A DNA stretch of 45,496 nucleotides from Acidobacteriota bacterium. GTDB taxonomy: Bacteria > Acidobacteriota > Blastocatellia > Pyrinomonadales > Pyrinomonadaceae. A model generated the notes under the pieces. It had not been told where the DNA came from, searched no databases, and saw nothing but the letters and a program-made list of their open reading frames with translations. The stretch's first letter is position 1. Each line of letters begins with the position of its first letter. Below are positions 35,696-43,600 of the stretch, piece after piece. The position numbers and the translations under genes were made by a program. The stretch is from contig JAIVJI010000081.1 in assembly GCA_020200135.1 (NCBI GenBank), positions 1 to 45,496 of the forward strand, read 5' to 3'.

Positions 35696-35843
35696 AGCCT
35701 TACTGCCCACCCACTACGTCGGGCGGCAGTCACACCCGCATCCGGTTCAGTCGCCAACGGTGTGGGTTACTTCAAGCAGGGCTATCGAAACGGGATGGGC
35801 TGAGCGACATCAATCGCGAAGGCTGTAACCGGGAATCTCCAAA
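35696..35843. other. island right non-coding flank
   Basis: 148 bp with higher G+C than the two genes. CACACC at 35731-35736 can pair with GGTGTG at 35759-35764, and CTGCC/GGCAG can form a short stem just before it. It ends in AAA directly before the new purQ ATG. A structured RNA end is possible but not shown. Confidence 0.45.
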
Positions 35844-36542
35844 ATGAAATTCGGCGTCATCGTCTTCCCCGGCTCGAACTGCGACCACGACGCTTACCAC
35901 GTCATCTCGAAACACGTCGGCCAGCCCGTAGACTTCATCTGGCACCGCGAGACCGACCTCTCCACTTACGACGCCGTCATCATCCCCGGCGGCTTCTCCT
36001 ACGGCGACTACCTGCGCGCGGGCGCGCTCGCCTCGCACTCGCCCGTGATGGCCTCGGTCAAGGGGTTCGCCGCGAGCGGCCGCGTCGTCTTAGGCATCTG
36101 CAACGGCTTCCAAATCCTGTGCGAGTCGGGGCTGCTGCCCGGCGCGCTCATACGCAACCGCGAGCTGCACTTCATCTGCCAGCACGTCAACGTCCGCGTC
36201 GAGACGACCGAAACGCCCTTCACGCACGAGCTGCGCGCCGGGCAGGTGCTGAGCCTCCCCGTCGCGCACGCCGAGGGCAACTACGTCTGCGACGACGAGA
36301 CGTACGAGGAACTCGTCCGCGAAGACCGCATCGTCTTCCGCTACTGCGACCCGGCGGGGGGCCTCGGCGAGGGCTCGAACCTCAACGGCTCGCGCGACCA
36401 CATCGCGGGCATCTGCTCGCGCGAGCGCAACGTCCTCGGGCTGATGCCGCACCCCGAGCGCGCCTGCGAAGACCTGCTCGGCTCGGCCGACGGCAGCGGC
36501 GTCTTCCGCTCGCTCGCCGCCACGCTCGCCGCCGCGCGTTAA
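35844..36542 (+). CDS. purQ: phosphoribosylformylglycinamidine synthase subunit PurQ (glutaminase)
   Basis: A 232-residue class-I glutamine amidotransferase. The nucleophile is Cys86 in GICNGFQIL, and the triad is completed by His203 and Glu205 (LMPHPERA). PurQ releases ammonia from glutamine for the PurL reaction. The ATG at 35844 begins [13 protein letters not shown], but its A comes from the island's end and the next twelve bases are the direct repeat; in the original junction the start would have been the TTG overlapping the purS stop. Its TAA stop is followed 2 bp later by a 36-bp perfect hairpin arm. Separation from purS probably breaks the usual coupling. Confidence 0.97.
   Translation: MKFGVIVFPGSNCDHDAYHVISKHVGQPVDFIWHRETDLSTYDAVIIPGGFSYGDYLRAGALASHSPVMASVKGFAASGRVVLGICNGFQILCESGLLPGALIRNRELHFICQHVNVRVETTETPFTHELRAGQVLSLPVAHAEGNYVCDDETYEELVREDRIVFRYCDPAGGLGEGSNLNGSRDHIAGICSRERNVLGLMPHPERACEDLLGSADGSGVFRSLAATLAAAR
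35845..35857 (+). repeat. island flanking direct repeat, right copy
   Basis: TGAAATTCGGCGT, codons 1-5 of purQ (the first base belongs to the ATG). Identical to 33905-33917. Confidence 0.85.
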
Positions 36543-36544
36543 GA

Positions 36545-36624
36545 GAGTTCAAAGTTCAAAAGTTCAAGGTTCAAAGTTGAAGGCGGAATCAACTTTGAAC
36601 CTTGAACTTTTGAACTTTGAACTC
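36545..36624. repeat. 36-bp perfect heptad-word hairpin (GTTCAAA type)
   Basis: Left arm 36545-36580 and right arm 36589-36624 are exact reverse complements over 36 bp with an 8-nt loop AGGCGGAA. The left arm is made of GTTCAAA, GTTCAAAA, GTTCAAG, GTTCAAA words in steps of 7-8. It begins 2 bp after the purQ stop. The RNA would form a very stable hairpin. Confidence 0.95.
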
Positions 36625-36686
36625 AATTTCGTTAAGCTGTCGGGACTCCCCGGCCTTCTGACATCAAAAGGAGTTGAGGCAAGAGT

Positions 36687-37298
36687 ATGAAGAAGTTTTT
36701 TGCGGTCGCGCTCCTCGCGCTCTGTTCACTGTTCGCCGCGGCGGCCTTCGTCGCCCCGGCCCCGGTCGCCGCCGACGCGAAGGCGGCGACGCTGGCGGTC
36801 GGCGCCGTCGCCCCGGACTTCACGCTGCCCGACGCCACCGGTAAGCAGCACTCGCTCGCTTCGCTCAAGGGCAAGTCGGGCACCGTCATCATCTTCGTCT
36901 CGACGAAGTGCCCGGTCTCGAACGCCTACAACGCGCGGATGCAGAAGCTCGCGGACGACTTCGGCGCGCGCGGCGTCAACGTCGTCGGCATCAACTCGAA
37001 CGCCTCGGAGCCGGCCGCAGAGGTCAAGTCTCACGCGGCCGAGAAGGGGCTCACCTTCACGATGCTGAAGGACGCCGGCAACCAGATCGCCGACCGCTTC
37101 GACGCGCAGGTCACGCCCGAGGCTTACCTGCTCGACGCCTCGGGCAAGCTCGTCTACCACGGCCGCATCGACAACTCGCGCAACGGCGACTCGGTCACCT
37201 CGTCCGAGCTGCGCGACGCCGTCGAGGCCGTGCTCGCCGGCAGGCCCGTCGAGAAGACCGAGGTCAAAGCCTTCGGCTGCTCCATCAAGCGCGGCTAA
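36687..37298 (+). CDS. secreted redoxin-domain protein (peroxiredoxin-like, single Cys)
   Basis: A 203-residue protein with a signal peptide (residues 1 to about 29) followed by an AhpC/TSA redoxin fold: VAPDFTLPDATGKQHSLASLKGK and the CPVSNAYNARM motif with Cys75. The usual CxxC of thioredoxins is absent, so it resembles the CPVSNAY redoxins that act as single-Cys or partner-dependent oxidoreductases. ATG 36687 gives a lysine-rich N-terminus before the hydrophobic core. It lies between purQ and a thioredoxin-like gene (10 bp apart), likely in one transcript and exported. Confidence 0.88.
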   Translation: MKKFFAVALLALCSLFAAAAFVAPAPVAADAKAATLAVGAVAPDFTLPDATGKQHSLASLKGKSGTVIIFVSTKCPVSNAYNARMQKLADDFGARGVNVVGINSNASEPAAEVKSHAAEKGLTFTMLKDAGNQIADRFDAQVTPEAYLLDASGKLVYHGRIDNSRNGDSVTSSELRDAVEAVLAGRPVEKTEVKAFGCSIKRG

Positions 37299-37311
37299 AG
37301 CCCCGGCCGTG

Positions 37312-38004
37312 ATGAGAAGAGCCTTCAACGCCGCCACGCTGCTCTGCGCCGCGCTCGCACTCGCGGGCGCGTGCGCGGGCGCGAACGCCGCCGGCGCGCA
37401 GACGCGAAAGGGGCGCGCCGCCGCCTCGCGCCGCGCCCCCGCGAAGCCGAAGCGGCGCGCCGCCCGGCCCGCGCCGAAGCCCGAGGTGCGCGAGATAAAC
37501 GCGGACGGGCTGAAGGCGCTGCTGGAGGAGAGGGCGGCGAGGGGCGGCATCCTGCTCGTCAACTTCTGGGCGACGTGGTGCGTGCCCTGCCGCGAGGAGT
37601 TCCCCGACCTCGTCCGCATCGAGCGCGAGTTCGCCGGGACCGACGGTTTCGAGTTCATCACCGTCTCGCTCGACGACGCCACCGAGATCAAGACGGCGGT
37701 GCCCGACTTCCTCTCGCGGATGCGCGCGACGCGGATGCCCGCCTACCTCCTCAACACGACCGAGCCCGAGGCGGCCATCAACCTCGTCAGCCGCGACTGG
37801 CGCGGCGAGCTGCCCGCCACCTTCCTCTTCGGCCGCCGCGGCGAGGTCTTCTACAAGCACACCGGGCGCGTCAAGCCGGCCGAGCTGCGCAAGGCGATAG
37901 AGGCCGCCAGCGAATGGTGCTACGACGACCCGCCGACGCCGACGCCGACACCCGCCGCCACGCCGACGCCGACTCCCGCGCCCGCCCCTCCGAGAGAAAA
38001 CTAA
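37312..38004 (+). CDS. TlpA-like thioredoxin-fold protein
   Basis: A 230-residue protein from ATG 37312 (a GTG is directly upstream). The active-site motif WATWCVPC has Cys90 and Cys93, with the cis-proline near ELPATF. The N-terminus is signal-like, followed by a basic Ala/Pro-rich linker; the C-terminus ends in a PT-rich tail ([20 protein letters not shown]). TlpA relatives reduce disulfides in exported proteins, often for cytochrome maturation. It follows the redoxin gene and precedes purL by about 100 bp, so it may be a partner of the redoxin. Confidence 0.9.
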   Translation: MRRAFNAATLLCAALALAGACAGANAAGAQTRKGRAAASRRAPAKPKRRAARPAPKPEVREINADGLKALLEERAARGGILLVNFWATWCVPCREEFPDLVRIEREFAGTDGFEFITVSLDDATEIKTAVPDFLSRMRATRMPAYLLNTTEPEAAINLVSRDWRGELPATFLFGRRGEVFYKHTGRVKPAELRKAIEAASEWCYDDPPTPTPTPAATPTPTPAPAPPREN

Positions 38005-38107
38005 GCGCCCGCCGCCGCCGGTTTGGAGAAAACGGCGCGAGCCTTTATCCTGTGCTGTCCTCCTGACAGCCATACAGTCCAGACAGGGGCGCCGACCGTT
38101 TCTCGCC

Positions 38108-40498
38108 ATGAACTCTGAAACCATCACCCCGGAAGTAGTCGCCGCACACAACCTCACCCCGGAAGAATTCGCGCGCATCCGCGAGCTGCTCGGGCGCGAG
38201 CCGACCTTCGTCGAGCTGGGCGTCTTCTCCGTGATGTGGTCGGAGCACTGCTCGTACAAGTCTTCGCGCACGCACCTGAAAAGGCTTCCGACGAAGGGCG
38301 AGCGCGTCATCGTCCCGCCCGGCGAGAACGCAGGGATAGTGGACGTGGGCGACGGCTGGTGCGCCGCCTTCAAGGTCGAGTCGCACAACCACCCCTCGTT
38401 CATCGAGCCGTTCCAGGGCGCGGCCACCGGCGTCGGCGGCATCCTGCGCGACATCTTCACGATGGGCGCGCGCCCCGTCGCCGCGATGAATAGCTTGCGC
38501 TTCGGCACGCTCTCAGACCCGAAGCACGGCCGGCGCAACCGCGCGCTCCTCGCCGGGGTCGTCGCCGGCATCGCGCACTACGGCAACGCCTTCGGAGTCC
38601 CGACCGTCGGCGGCGAGGTCGTCTTCGACGACGCCTACGGCTTCAACCCGCTCGTCAACGCCTTCGCCCTGGGGCTCGTCCGCCACGACCAGATATTTTT
38701 CGGCAAGGCCGCAGGGATAGGGAACCCCGTCCTCTACGTCGGCGCCAAGACCGGCCGCGACGGCATCCACGGCGCGACGATGGCCTCGGCCGAGTTCGAC
38801 GAAGAGGCTCTCGAAAAACGTCCGACCGTGCAGGTCGGCGACCCGTTTCTCGAAAAGCTGCTTTTGGAAGCCTGTCTCGAAGCGATGCGCGCGGGCGCGG
38901 TGGCGGGGATTCAGGACATGGGCGCGGCCGGGCTCACCTCCTCGTCGTGCGAGATGGCGGCGCGCGCGGGCAACGGCATCGAGCTCGACCTCTCGCTCGT
39001 CCCGCAGCGCGAGGTGGGGATGACCGCCTACGAGATCATGCTCTCCGAGTCGCAGGAGCGGATGCTCATCGTCGCGCACAGCGGCCGCGAGCGGCAGGTC
39101 ATCGACATCTTCCGCAAGTGGGACCTCGACGCCGTCGTCATCGGCCGCGTCACAGACGCCGGCAGCGTCGTCGTCGTCCACGAGGGCCGGAAGCTCGCCG
39201 ACATCCCGTCGAAGTACCTGACCGACGAGGCGCCGCGCTACGAGCGGCCGATGCGCGCGCCCTCCGCGGCGGCGCGCGCCGAGAGCCAGGTGCCGGGCGC
39301 GAACGGCGTGGGCGGCGCTGACAACGACGCCCCGGCCAACGCCTCGGTCGTCAACTCGGACGAGCTCGACGAAGTGCTCGCGGCGCCGAGCGCGGTGGTC
39401 TCGGGCGCCGACGCGAATCATGACGAGGCGCTGCGCCTGCTGCTCGCTTCGCCGAACCTCGCGTCGAAGGAGTGGGTCTACCGGCAGTACGACCACATGG
39501 TGCGGACGAACACGGCGGTGCTGCCCGGCGCGGACGCGGCCGTCGTGCGCATCAAGGAGACGCGGCGCGCGCTCGCGATGTCGCTCGACGGCAACGGGCG
39601 CTACTGCCGCATCGACCCGCGCGAGGGCGCGCGTCTCATCGTCGCCGAGTCGGCGCGCAACGTCGCCTGCGTCGGCGCGCGCCCGCTGGCCATCACCAAC
39701 TGTCTGAACTTCGCCTCTCCGGAGCGCCCCGAGGTGATGTGGGCCTTCTCCGAGGTCATCGACGGCATGGCCGAGGCGTGCGAGGCGCTGGGGACGCCGG
39801 TCGTCTCGGGCAACGTCTCGTTCTACAACGAGACCGAGGGGCGCGGCATCCACCCGACGCCGGTCATCGGCATGGTCGGGCTCGTCGAGGACGTGCGGCG
39901 GGTCGTCACGCAGGGGTTCAAGCGCGCCGGACACCTCGTCGCGCTCGTCGGCCCGGCCGAGGGCGAGGAAGACCTCGACGCGAGCGAGTACGCGGCGGCC
40001 GTCCTGGGCCGGAGCGTCGAGCAGATGATAGAGGGGGGCGCGCGCGTCCCCCGCCTCGACCTCGCGCGCGAGCTCGCCGTGCAGCGCGCCGTGCTCCTCG
40101 CCGCCGAGGAGGGCCTGCTCCAGTCGGCGCACGACTGTTCGGACGGCGGGCTCGCCGTGGCGCTCGCCGAGAGCTGCTTCTCTTCGCACGGGCGCACGCC
40201 CTTAGGCGTGACGGTCGAGCTGGGCGGAGGGACGGCCGTCACGGCCGCGCTCTTCGGCGAGACGCCGTCGCGCGTCGTCGTCAGCTTCGAGGAGGCGCAG
40301 CGCACGCGGCTCGAACGCATCGCCGCGCAGGCCGGCGCGCCGCTCAAGGTCATCGGCCGCGTGGGCGGCACGCGCCTCCACATCAGGGCCGGCGGCCGCG
40401 ACTGCGTCTCGCACGAAGTCTCCGAACTCGAAGCCCTCTGGCGCGGCTCGCTCGGCGCGCGCCTGCAAGCCGAGGTCATCGCCGCCGCCGCCGAGTAG
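38108..40498 (+). CDS. purL: phosphoribosylformylglycinamidine synthase subunit PurL
   Basis: A 796-residue enzyme of the small PurL type (usual length about 720-750), which uses ATP to convert FGAR to FGAM with ammonia from PurQ. The catalytic His47 is in [11 protein letters not shown], followed by [19 protein letters not shown]; the second half repeats the fold with [14 protein letters not shown] low-complexity segment at about residues 385-420 (rich in Ala, Gly and Asn/Asp) accounts for much of the extra length. No overlap with purQ; two secreted redoxin genes separate them. ATG 38108 opens a helical start typical of the family. Confidence 0.97.
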   Translation: MNSETITPEVVAAHNLTPEEFARIRELLGREPTFVELGVFSVMWSEHCSYKSSRTHLKRLPTKGERVIVPPGENAGIVDVGDGWCAAFKVESHNHPSFIEPFQGAATGVGGILRDIFTMGARPVAAMNSLRFGTLSDPKHGRRNRALLAGVVAGIAHYGNAFGVPTVGGEVVFDDAYGFNPLVNAFALGLVRHDQIFFGKAAGIGNPVLYVGAKTGRDGIHGATMASAEFDEEALEKRPTVQVGDPFLEKLLLEACLEAMRAGAVAGIQDMGAAGLTSSSCEMAARAGNGIELDLSLVPQREVGMTAYEIMLSESQERMLIVAHSGRERQVIDIFRKWDLDAVVIGRVTDAGSVVVVHEGRKLADIPSKYLTDEAPRYERPMRAPSAAARAESQVPGANGVGGADNDAPANASVVNSDELDEVLAAPSAVVSGADANHDEALRLLLASPNLASKEWVYRQYDHMVRTNTAVLPGADAAVVRIKETRRALAMSLDGNGRYCRIDPREGARLIVAESARNVACVGARPLAITNCLNFASPERPEVMWAFSEVIDGMAEACEALGTPVVSGNVSFYNETEGRGIHPTPVIGMVGLVEDVRRVVTQGFKRAGHLVALVGPAEGEEDLDASEYAAAVLGRSVEQMIEGGARVPRLDLARELAVQRAVLLAAEEGLLQSAHDCSDGGLAVALAESCFSSHGRTPLGVTVELGGGTAVTAALFGETPSRVVVSFEEAQRTRLERIAAQAGAPLKVIGRVGGTRLHIRAGGRDCVSHEVSELEALWRGSLGARLQAEVIAAAAE

Positions 40499-40503
40499 AC
40501 GGA

Positions 40504-40577
40504 AACGCCGAACAAGGAACGAGGAACGCCGGACCGAAAGCATGATGCTTTCGGTCCGGCGTTCCGCGTTCGGCGTT
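40504..40577. repeat. heptad-word inverted repeat (AACGNNG type) between convergent genes
   Basis: Left words AACGCCG, AACAAGG, AACGAGG, AACGCCG (40504-40531) and right words CGGCGTT, CCGCGTT, CGGCGTT (40557-40577). An inner 21-bp stem spans 40523-40543 with 40545-40565, and AACGCCGAAC at the left end pairs with GTTCGGCGTT at the right. It contains the TAA stop of the yceI-like gene and starts 5 bp past the purL stop. Likely a two-way terminator or RNA-stability element. Confidence 0.9.
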
Positions 40578-41229
40578 AAGCCCGTCGCGCGACGATGTCG
40601 AAGGAGATTTTGAGGCGGTCGCGGACGCGGACGGTGCCGTGGAAGGCGGAGGTGGCGGGGACTTTGAAGTCGCTCCGCTTGAGGTCGAACTCGCCGCGCG
40701 CGCGCATCTCGTCGCCGCGCAGCGTGACCTCGACGGGGATAACGACGTGGCGCGTCACGCCGCGCAGCGTGAGGTCGCCGCCGAGCTTGATTCTGAAGAG
40801 GCCGCCGCCCGCCGGCTCGGCCGTGACCTCGGTGCTGCGGAAGGTTATCTCGGGGTACTTGTCGGGTTCGAGGACGATGTCGCGCAGCTCGCCGTCGATG
40901 ATTCTCTTCTGCTGCTCGTTGAAGACCTCGCGGGTCTCGGCGAGCGAGGCGGCGCGCACCGTGAGCGTGAGCGAGGCGGGGCTGACTGCGCCCGGCGTCA
41001 GGCGCGCCTCGCCGGTGAAGTCGCGCGCCGCGACGAGGTGGTCGTGCCCCTTGAACCAGAGCACGCCGCCCGCGAACGCGCGCACGACGAACTTGCTCCG
41101 CGCCGCGTCGAGTTTGTAGACGACCGCCGGCGTTGACTGTCTCGCGGCCGCGCCCGTCGCGAGCCCGACGACGAGCGCGGCGGCGAGCGAAGACGAGAGC
41201 GCAAGTGTCGAAAGCTTCCGAAGTCTCAT
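40576..41229 (-). CDS. YceI-family periplasmic lipid-binding protein
   Basis: A 217-residue exported protein with a signal peptide (residues 1 to about 29) and the YceI barrel: YKLDAARSKFVVRAFAGG, then FKGHDHLV, VRAASLAETREVFNEQQK and EFDLKRSDFKVPA. YceI proteins bind polyisoprenoids or other long lipids. ATG 41229 follows GGAG by 9 nt and overlaps the stop of the SGNH gene (ATGA), so the two are coupled. The stop codon lies in the heptad repeat shared with purL. Confidence 0.92.
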   Translation of the reverse strand: MRLRKLSTLALSSSLAAALVVGLATGAAARQSTPAVVYKLDAARSKFVVRAFAGGVLWFKGHDHLVAARDFTGEARLTPGAVSPASLTLTVRAASLAETREVFNEQQKRIIDGELRDIVLEPDKYPEITFRSTEVTAEPAGGGLFRIKLGGDLTLRGVTRHVVIPVEVTLRGDEMRARGEFDLKRSDFKVPATSAFHGTVRVRDRLKISFDIVARRA

Positions 41230-42493
41230 CGCGTTGTGTCTCCTTCCGCGTTCGCGCCGCCGTGCGGCGACAGGAGCCCGCAGAGCTTCTGCGTGAGCAG
41301 CTCGCCCGCGAGGCGGTGGCCCTGCTCGTTCCAGTGGCCGTTGCCGAGGTCGCCCGCCCAGCCGTGGAGGAAGACCCTCTCGCGGTCGGCGTGGGCCTGT
41401 AGCTCGGGGGCGAGGCCGAAGACGGTCAGCCCCTCGCGCCGTCCGAACTCCGCGAAGCGCCGATCGGGGTAGAGCAGGTCCGCGCCGGGGCCCAGCCGCG
41501 CGAGGAAGGCCGCGCGCGCGGCCGGGTCGGGGTAGACCTGTATGGGGTTGCTCCCAGTGGCGACGACGAACCGCGCCCCGCGCGCCTCGACCTCGCGCCG
41601 CATCTCGACGAGCAGACGCTCCATCAGACGCCACGCCCCGCGCCAGCCTTCGTCCGGCGGCTCGACGTAGACCATGTTGGCGAGGTCGGAGCGCGCGATG
41701 GCCGGCTGCTCGGCTTGCGCGGGCGCCCCGCCGGGTGGCGCGGCCGGCGTCTGACCTTCACGCGCCCCGCGCGCGGCCGCCTCGCGCCGCTCGCGCCGAA
41801 GCGCAGGTTCGAGTAGAGCCAGCGCCCCGCGCGCGCCAGCACCGAAGTGCGGAAGCGGAACTTCGTGCTTTCGCGGAAAGAGTTGTCGAGCGCCAGCCCG
41901 TCGCCGCTCAAGGTCATGTAGGGGATGTCGTCGGCCTCCTTGAAGGCGCGGACGTTGTCGGTCACGTCGTTGTTGGTCGTGACCATCAGCAGCACCACGT
42001 CGGGCTCGTAAGCCCAGACCTTCCGGCGCAGCGTCAAAAGCTCCTGCGCCGTGCTGTAGCCCGAGACGCCGAAGTTGATGACCTCGACCGCGCGCCCCCC
42101 GAGCGCCGGGCACTCCCCGAGCCGGCGCTCGACGACGGACGTGAAGCCGTCCTCCTCCGACACCTGCAAAGCCTCCGCGTACGAGTCGCCGAGTACGGCG
42201 ATGCGGAGCGTGTTCGGCGGTTTCCGTCTAGCGTACTCGCGGTCGCGCAGGCCGTCCGAGTTGACGCGGACGTAGGAGCGCCCCTCCTTCTTGTGCCAGC
42301 CCTCGGCGCCGGGCTCAAGCGCGTAGCCGAGCGCGTCGTCGGGCCTGTAGAAGGTCTGGTACGAGTAGCCCGCCGCGCGCAGGAAGACCTCGAAGACGAC
42401 GAGCGCGAAGACGACGCTCGCCAGAACGACCGCGACGCGGACGCGCAGCGGCGGCTTGGATTTTTTAACGGGGGCGTTCTCTGCCTGCGTCAT
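41226..42493 (-). pseudogene. frameshifted membrane-anchored SGNH/GDSL-type hydrolase
   Basis: From ATG 42493 the protein has an N-terminal transmembrane helix (about residues 18-38) and the SGNH block-I motif VLGDSYAEAL with Gly102-Asp103-Ser104. Further on, GVSGYSTAQELL and LLMVTTNNDV match later blocks. The frame shifts around 41795-41820 in a GC run; the continuation ends with GHWNEQGHRLAGELL, which holds the His of block V. The length is two bases over a multiple of three. The enzyme would act as an esterase or O-acetyl hydrolase outside the membrane. It overlaps the YceI-like gene by ATGA, so the pair probably forms an operon. Confidence 0.8.
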
Positions 42494-42625
42494 ACGTTCT
42501 CGGCGGCGAGGATACAACACGCGGCGCGCCTTAAAAAGTTGGCCAAAGCTCCGGCCGTTCGTGTATGCTGCCTCGGCCCGCGCCGCGTCCCTCGTCCGGC
42601 GCTCGCGTAGAGCATCACTCCCGAG

Positions 42626-43510
42626 ATGCACGAACACGTCATCCTTAACAGCAGGCTGCTTGAGACCGGGCGGGCGCGGCTCCGCGCCGTCACGGCCGCC
42701 GCGCTCTACGGCCGCGGCGTCTTCACGACGGTCGCCGTCCACTTAGGAAGACCCTTCCTCTGGGACGCGCACTGGGCGCGGCTGCTCGCGCACGCCGAGA
42801 GGGCCGGCGTCGAGTGCGACTTCGGCGACAACGAGGCGGCGCTGATGCTGACGCGCCTCGTCGAGGCCAACGGCGTCGTCGAGGGGCGCGCGCGCGTCCA
42901 CCTGCTGGCGCGCGCGGTGCGCGGCCGCTGGAAGCTCGGGCACGAGGGGCGCGCCTCCGACCTCCTGATGATGACGGCCGACGCCTGGGCGCCGCCCGAG
43001 ACGCTGGCGCTCACCGTCTCGCCCTACCGCGTCAACACCTGCTCGCCGCTCGTCGGGGTGAAGACCACGGGCCGGCTCGAACAGGTCATGGCGTGGGAGG
43101 AGGCGCGCGCGCGCGACTTCGACGAGGCGGTCGTGTGCAACGAGCGCGGCGAGGTCGCCTGCGCGACGACGGCCAACCTCTTCTGGGTGAAGCACGGGAC
43201 GGTCTTCACGCCCGCGCTCGCCACGGGCGCGGTGGCGGGGACGACGCGGGCGCGCGTCATCGAGCTGGCCTCGGGGCTGGCCGTCCCGCTCTCCGAGGGC
43301 GCGCACACGCTCCACGACATGGCCGACGCCGAGGAGCTCTTTCTCACCTCGGCCGCGCTCGGCGTCGCGCTCGTCACGGCCTTCGACTTCCGGCGCTACA
43401 CCGTCCCCGTCGGCAGCCCCGCGCTCCGGCTGCGCGAAGCCTACCGCCAGCTCACGCTCAACCCCGAGGCGTCCGAGCCCGTGCCGGAGCAGAGCCGCGT
43501 CCCCGAGTGA
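42626..43510 (+). CDS. class IV aminotransferase (branched-chain aminotransferase / ADC lyase-like)
   Basis: A 294-residue PLP-dependent enzyme of fold type IV. The PLP lysine is Lys146 in GVKTTGRLEQVMAWEEA, and ERGEVACATTANLFWV contains the usual Glu (176) that hydrogen-bonds the PLP pyridine. The FLWDAHWARLLAHAERAG stretch is also family-typical. It could be aminodeoxychorismate lyase (PabC), a branched-chain or D-amino acid transaminase; the sequence alone does not settle this. ATG 42626 begins the first strand. No adjacent pathway partner was found. Confidence 0.9.
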   Translation: MHEHVILNSRLLETGRARLRAVTAAALYGRGVFTTVAVHLGRPFLWDAHWARLLAHAERAGVECDFGDNEAALMLTRLVEANGVVEGRARVHLLARAVRGRWKLGHEGRASDLLMMTADAWAPPETLALTVSPYRVNTCSPLVGVKTTGRLEQVMAWEEARARDFDEAVVCNERGEVACATTANLFWVKHGTVFTPALATGAVAGTTRARVIELASGLAVPLSEGAHTLHDMADAEELFLTSAALGVALVTAFDFRRYTVPVGSPALRLREAYRQLTLNPEASEPVPEQSRVPE

Positions 43511-43600
43511 TTTAAGAATCTTGCGCCGCGCGGGGCCGTTTTGTGCTAATCTCGCGCCCGCAATCCGAAAAAGCATCCAGAGAAAATTTGGAGGAGCGAG

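Larger units (their letters stand above)
33905..35857. mobile_element. HNH-DGQHR island inserted at the purS/purQ junction
   Basis: A segment of about 1.94 kb with base content near 35-40% G+C (sample lines counted by eye) in a chromosome near 70%. It is flanked by the 13-bp direct repeat TGAAATTCGGCGT, at 33905-33917 and 35845-35857, which is the start of purQ. It carries two overlapping genes (HNH endonuclease and DGQHR-domain protein) plus non-coding flanks of 216 bp and 148 bp. No transposase, integrase or recognisable terminal inverted repeat was seen. Removing one repeat copy and the insert restores a junction in which purQ would begin at a TTG overlapping the purS stop. Function is not established. 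Confidence 0.85.

Noticed and set aside
33905..35857. The island as a group I or II self-splicing intron
   Set aside because: No domain V or intron core motifs were seen, and introns do not leave a 13-bp direct repeat at a gene junction.
33905..35857. The island as an ordinary insertion sequence
   Set aside because: No transposase and no matching terminal inverted repeats were found; the HNH protein lacks features of IscB or TnpB.
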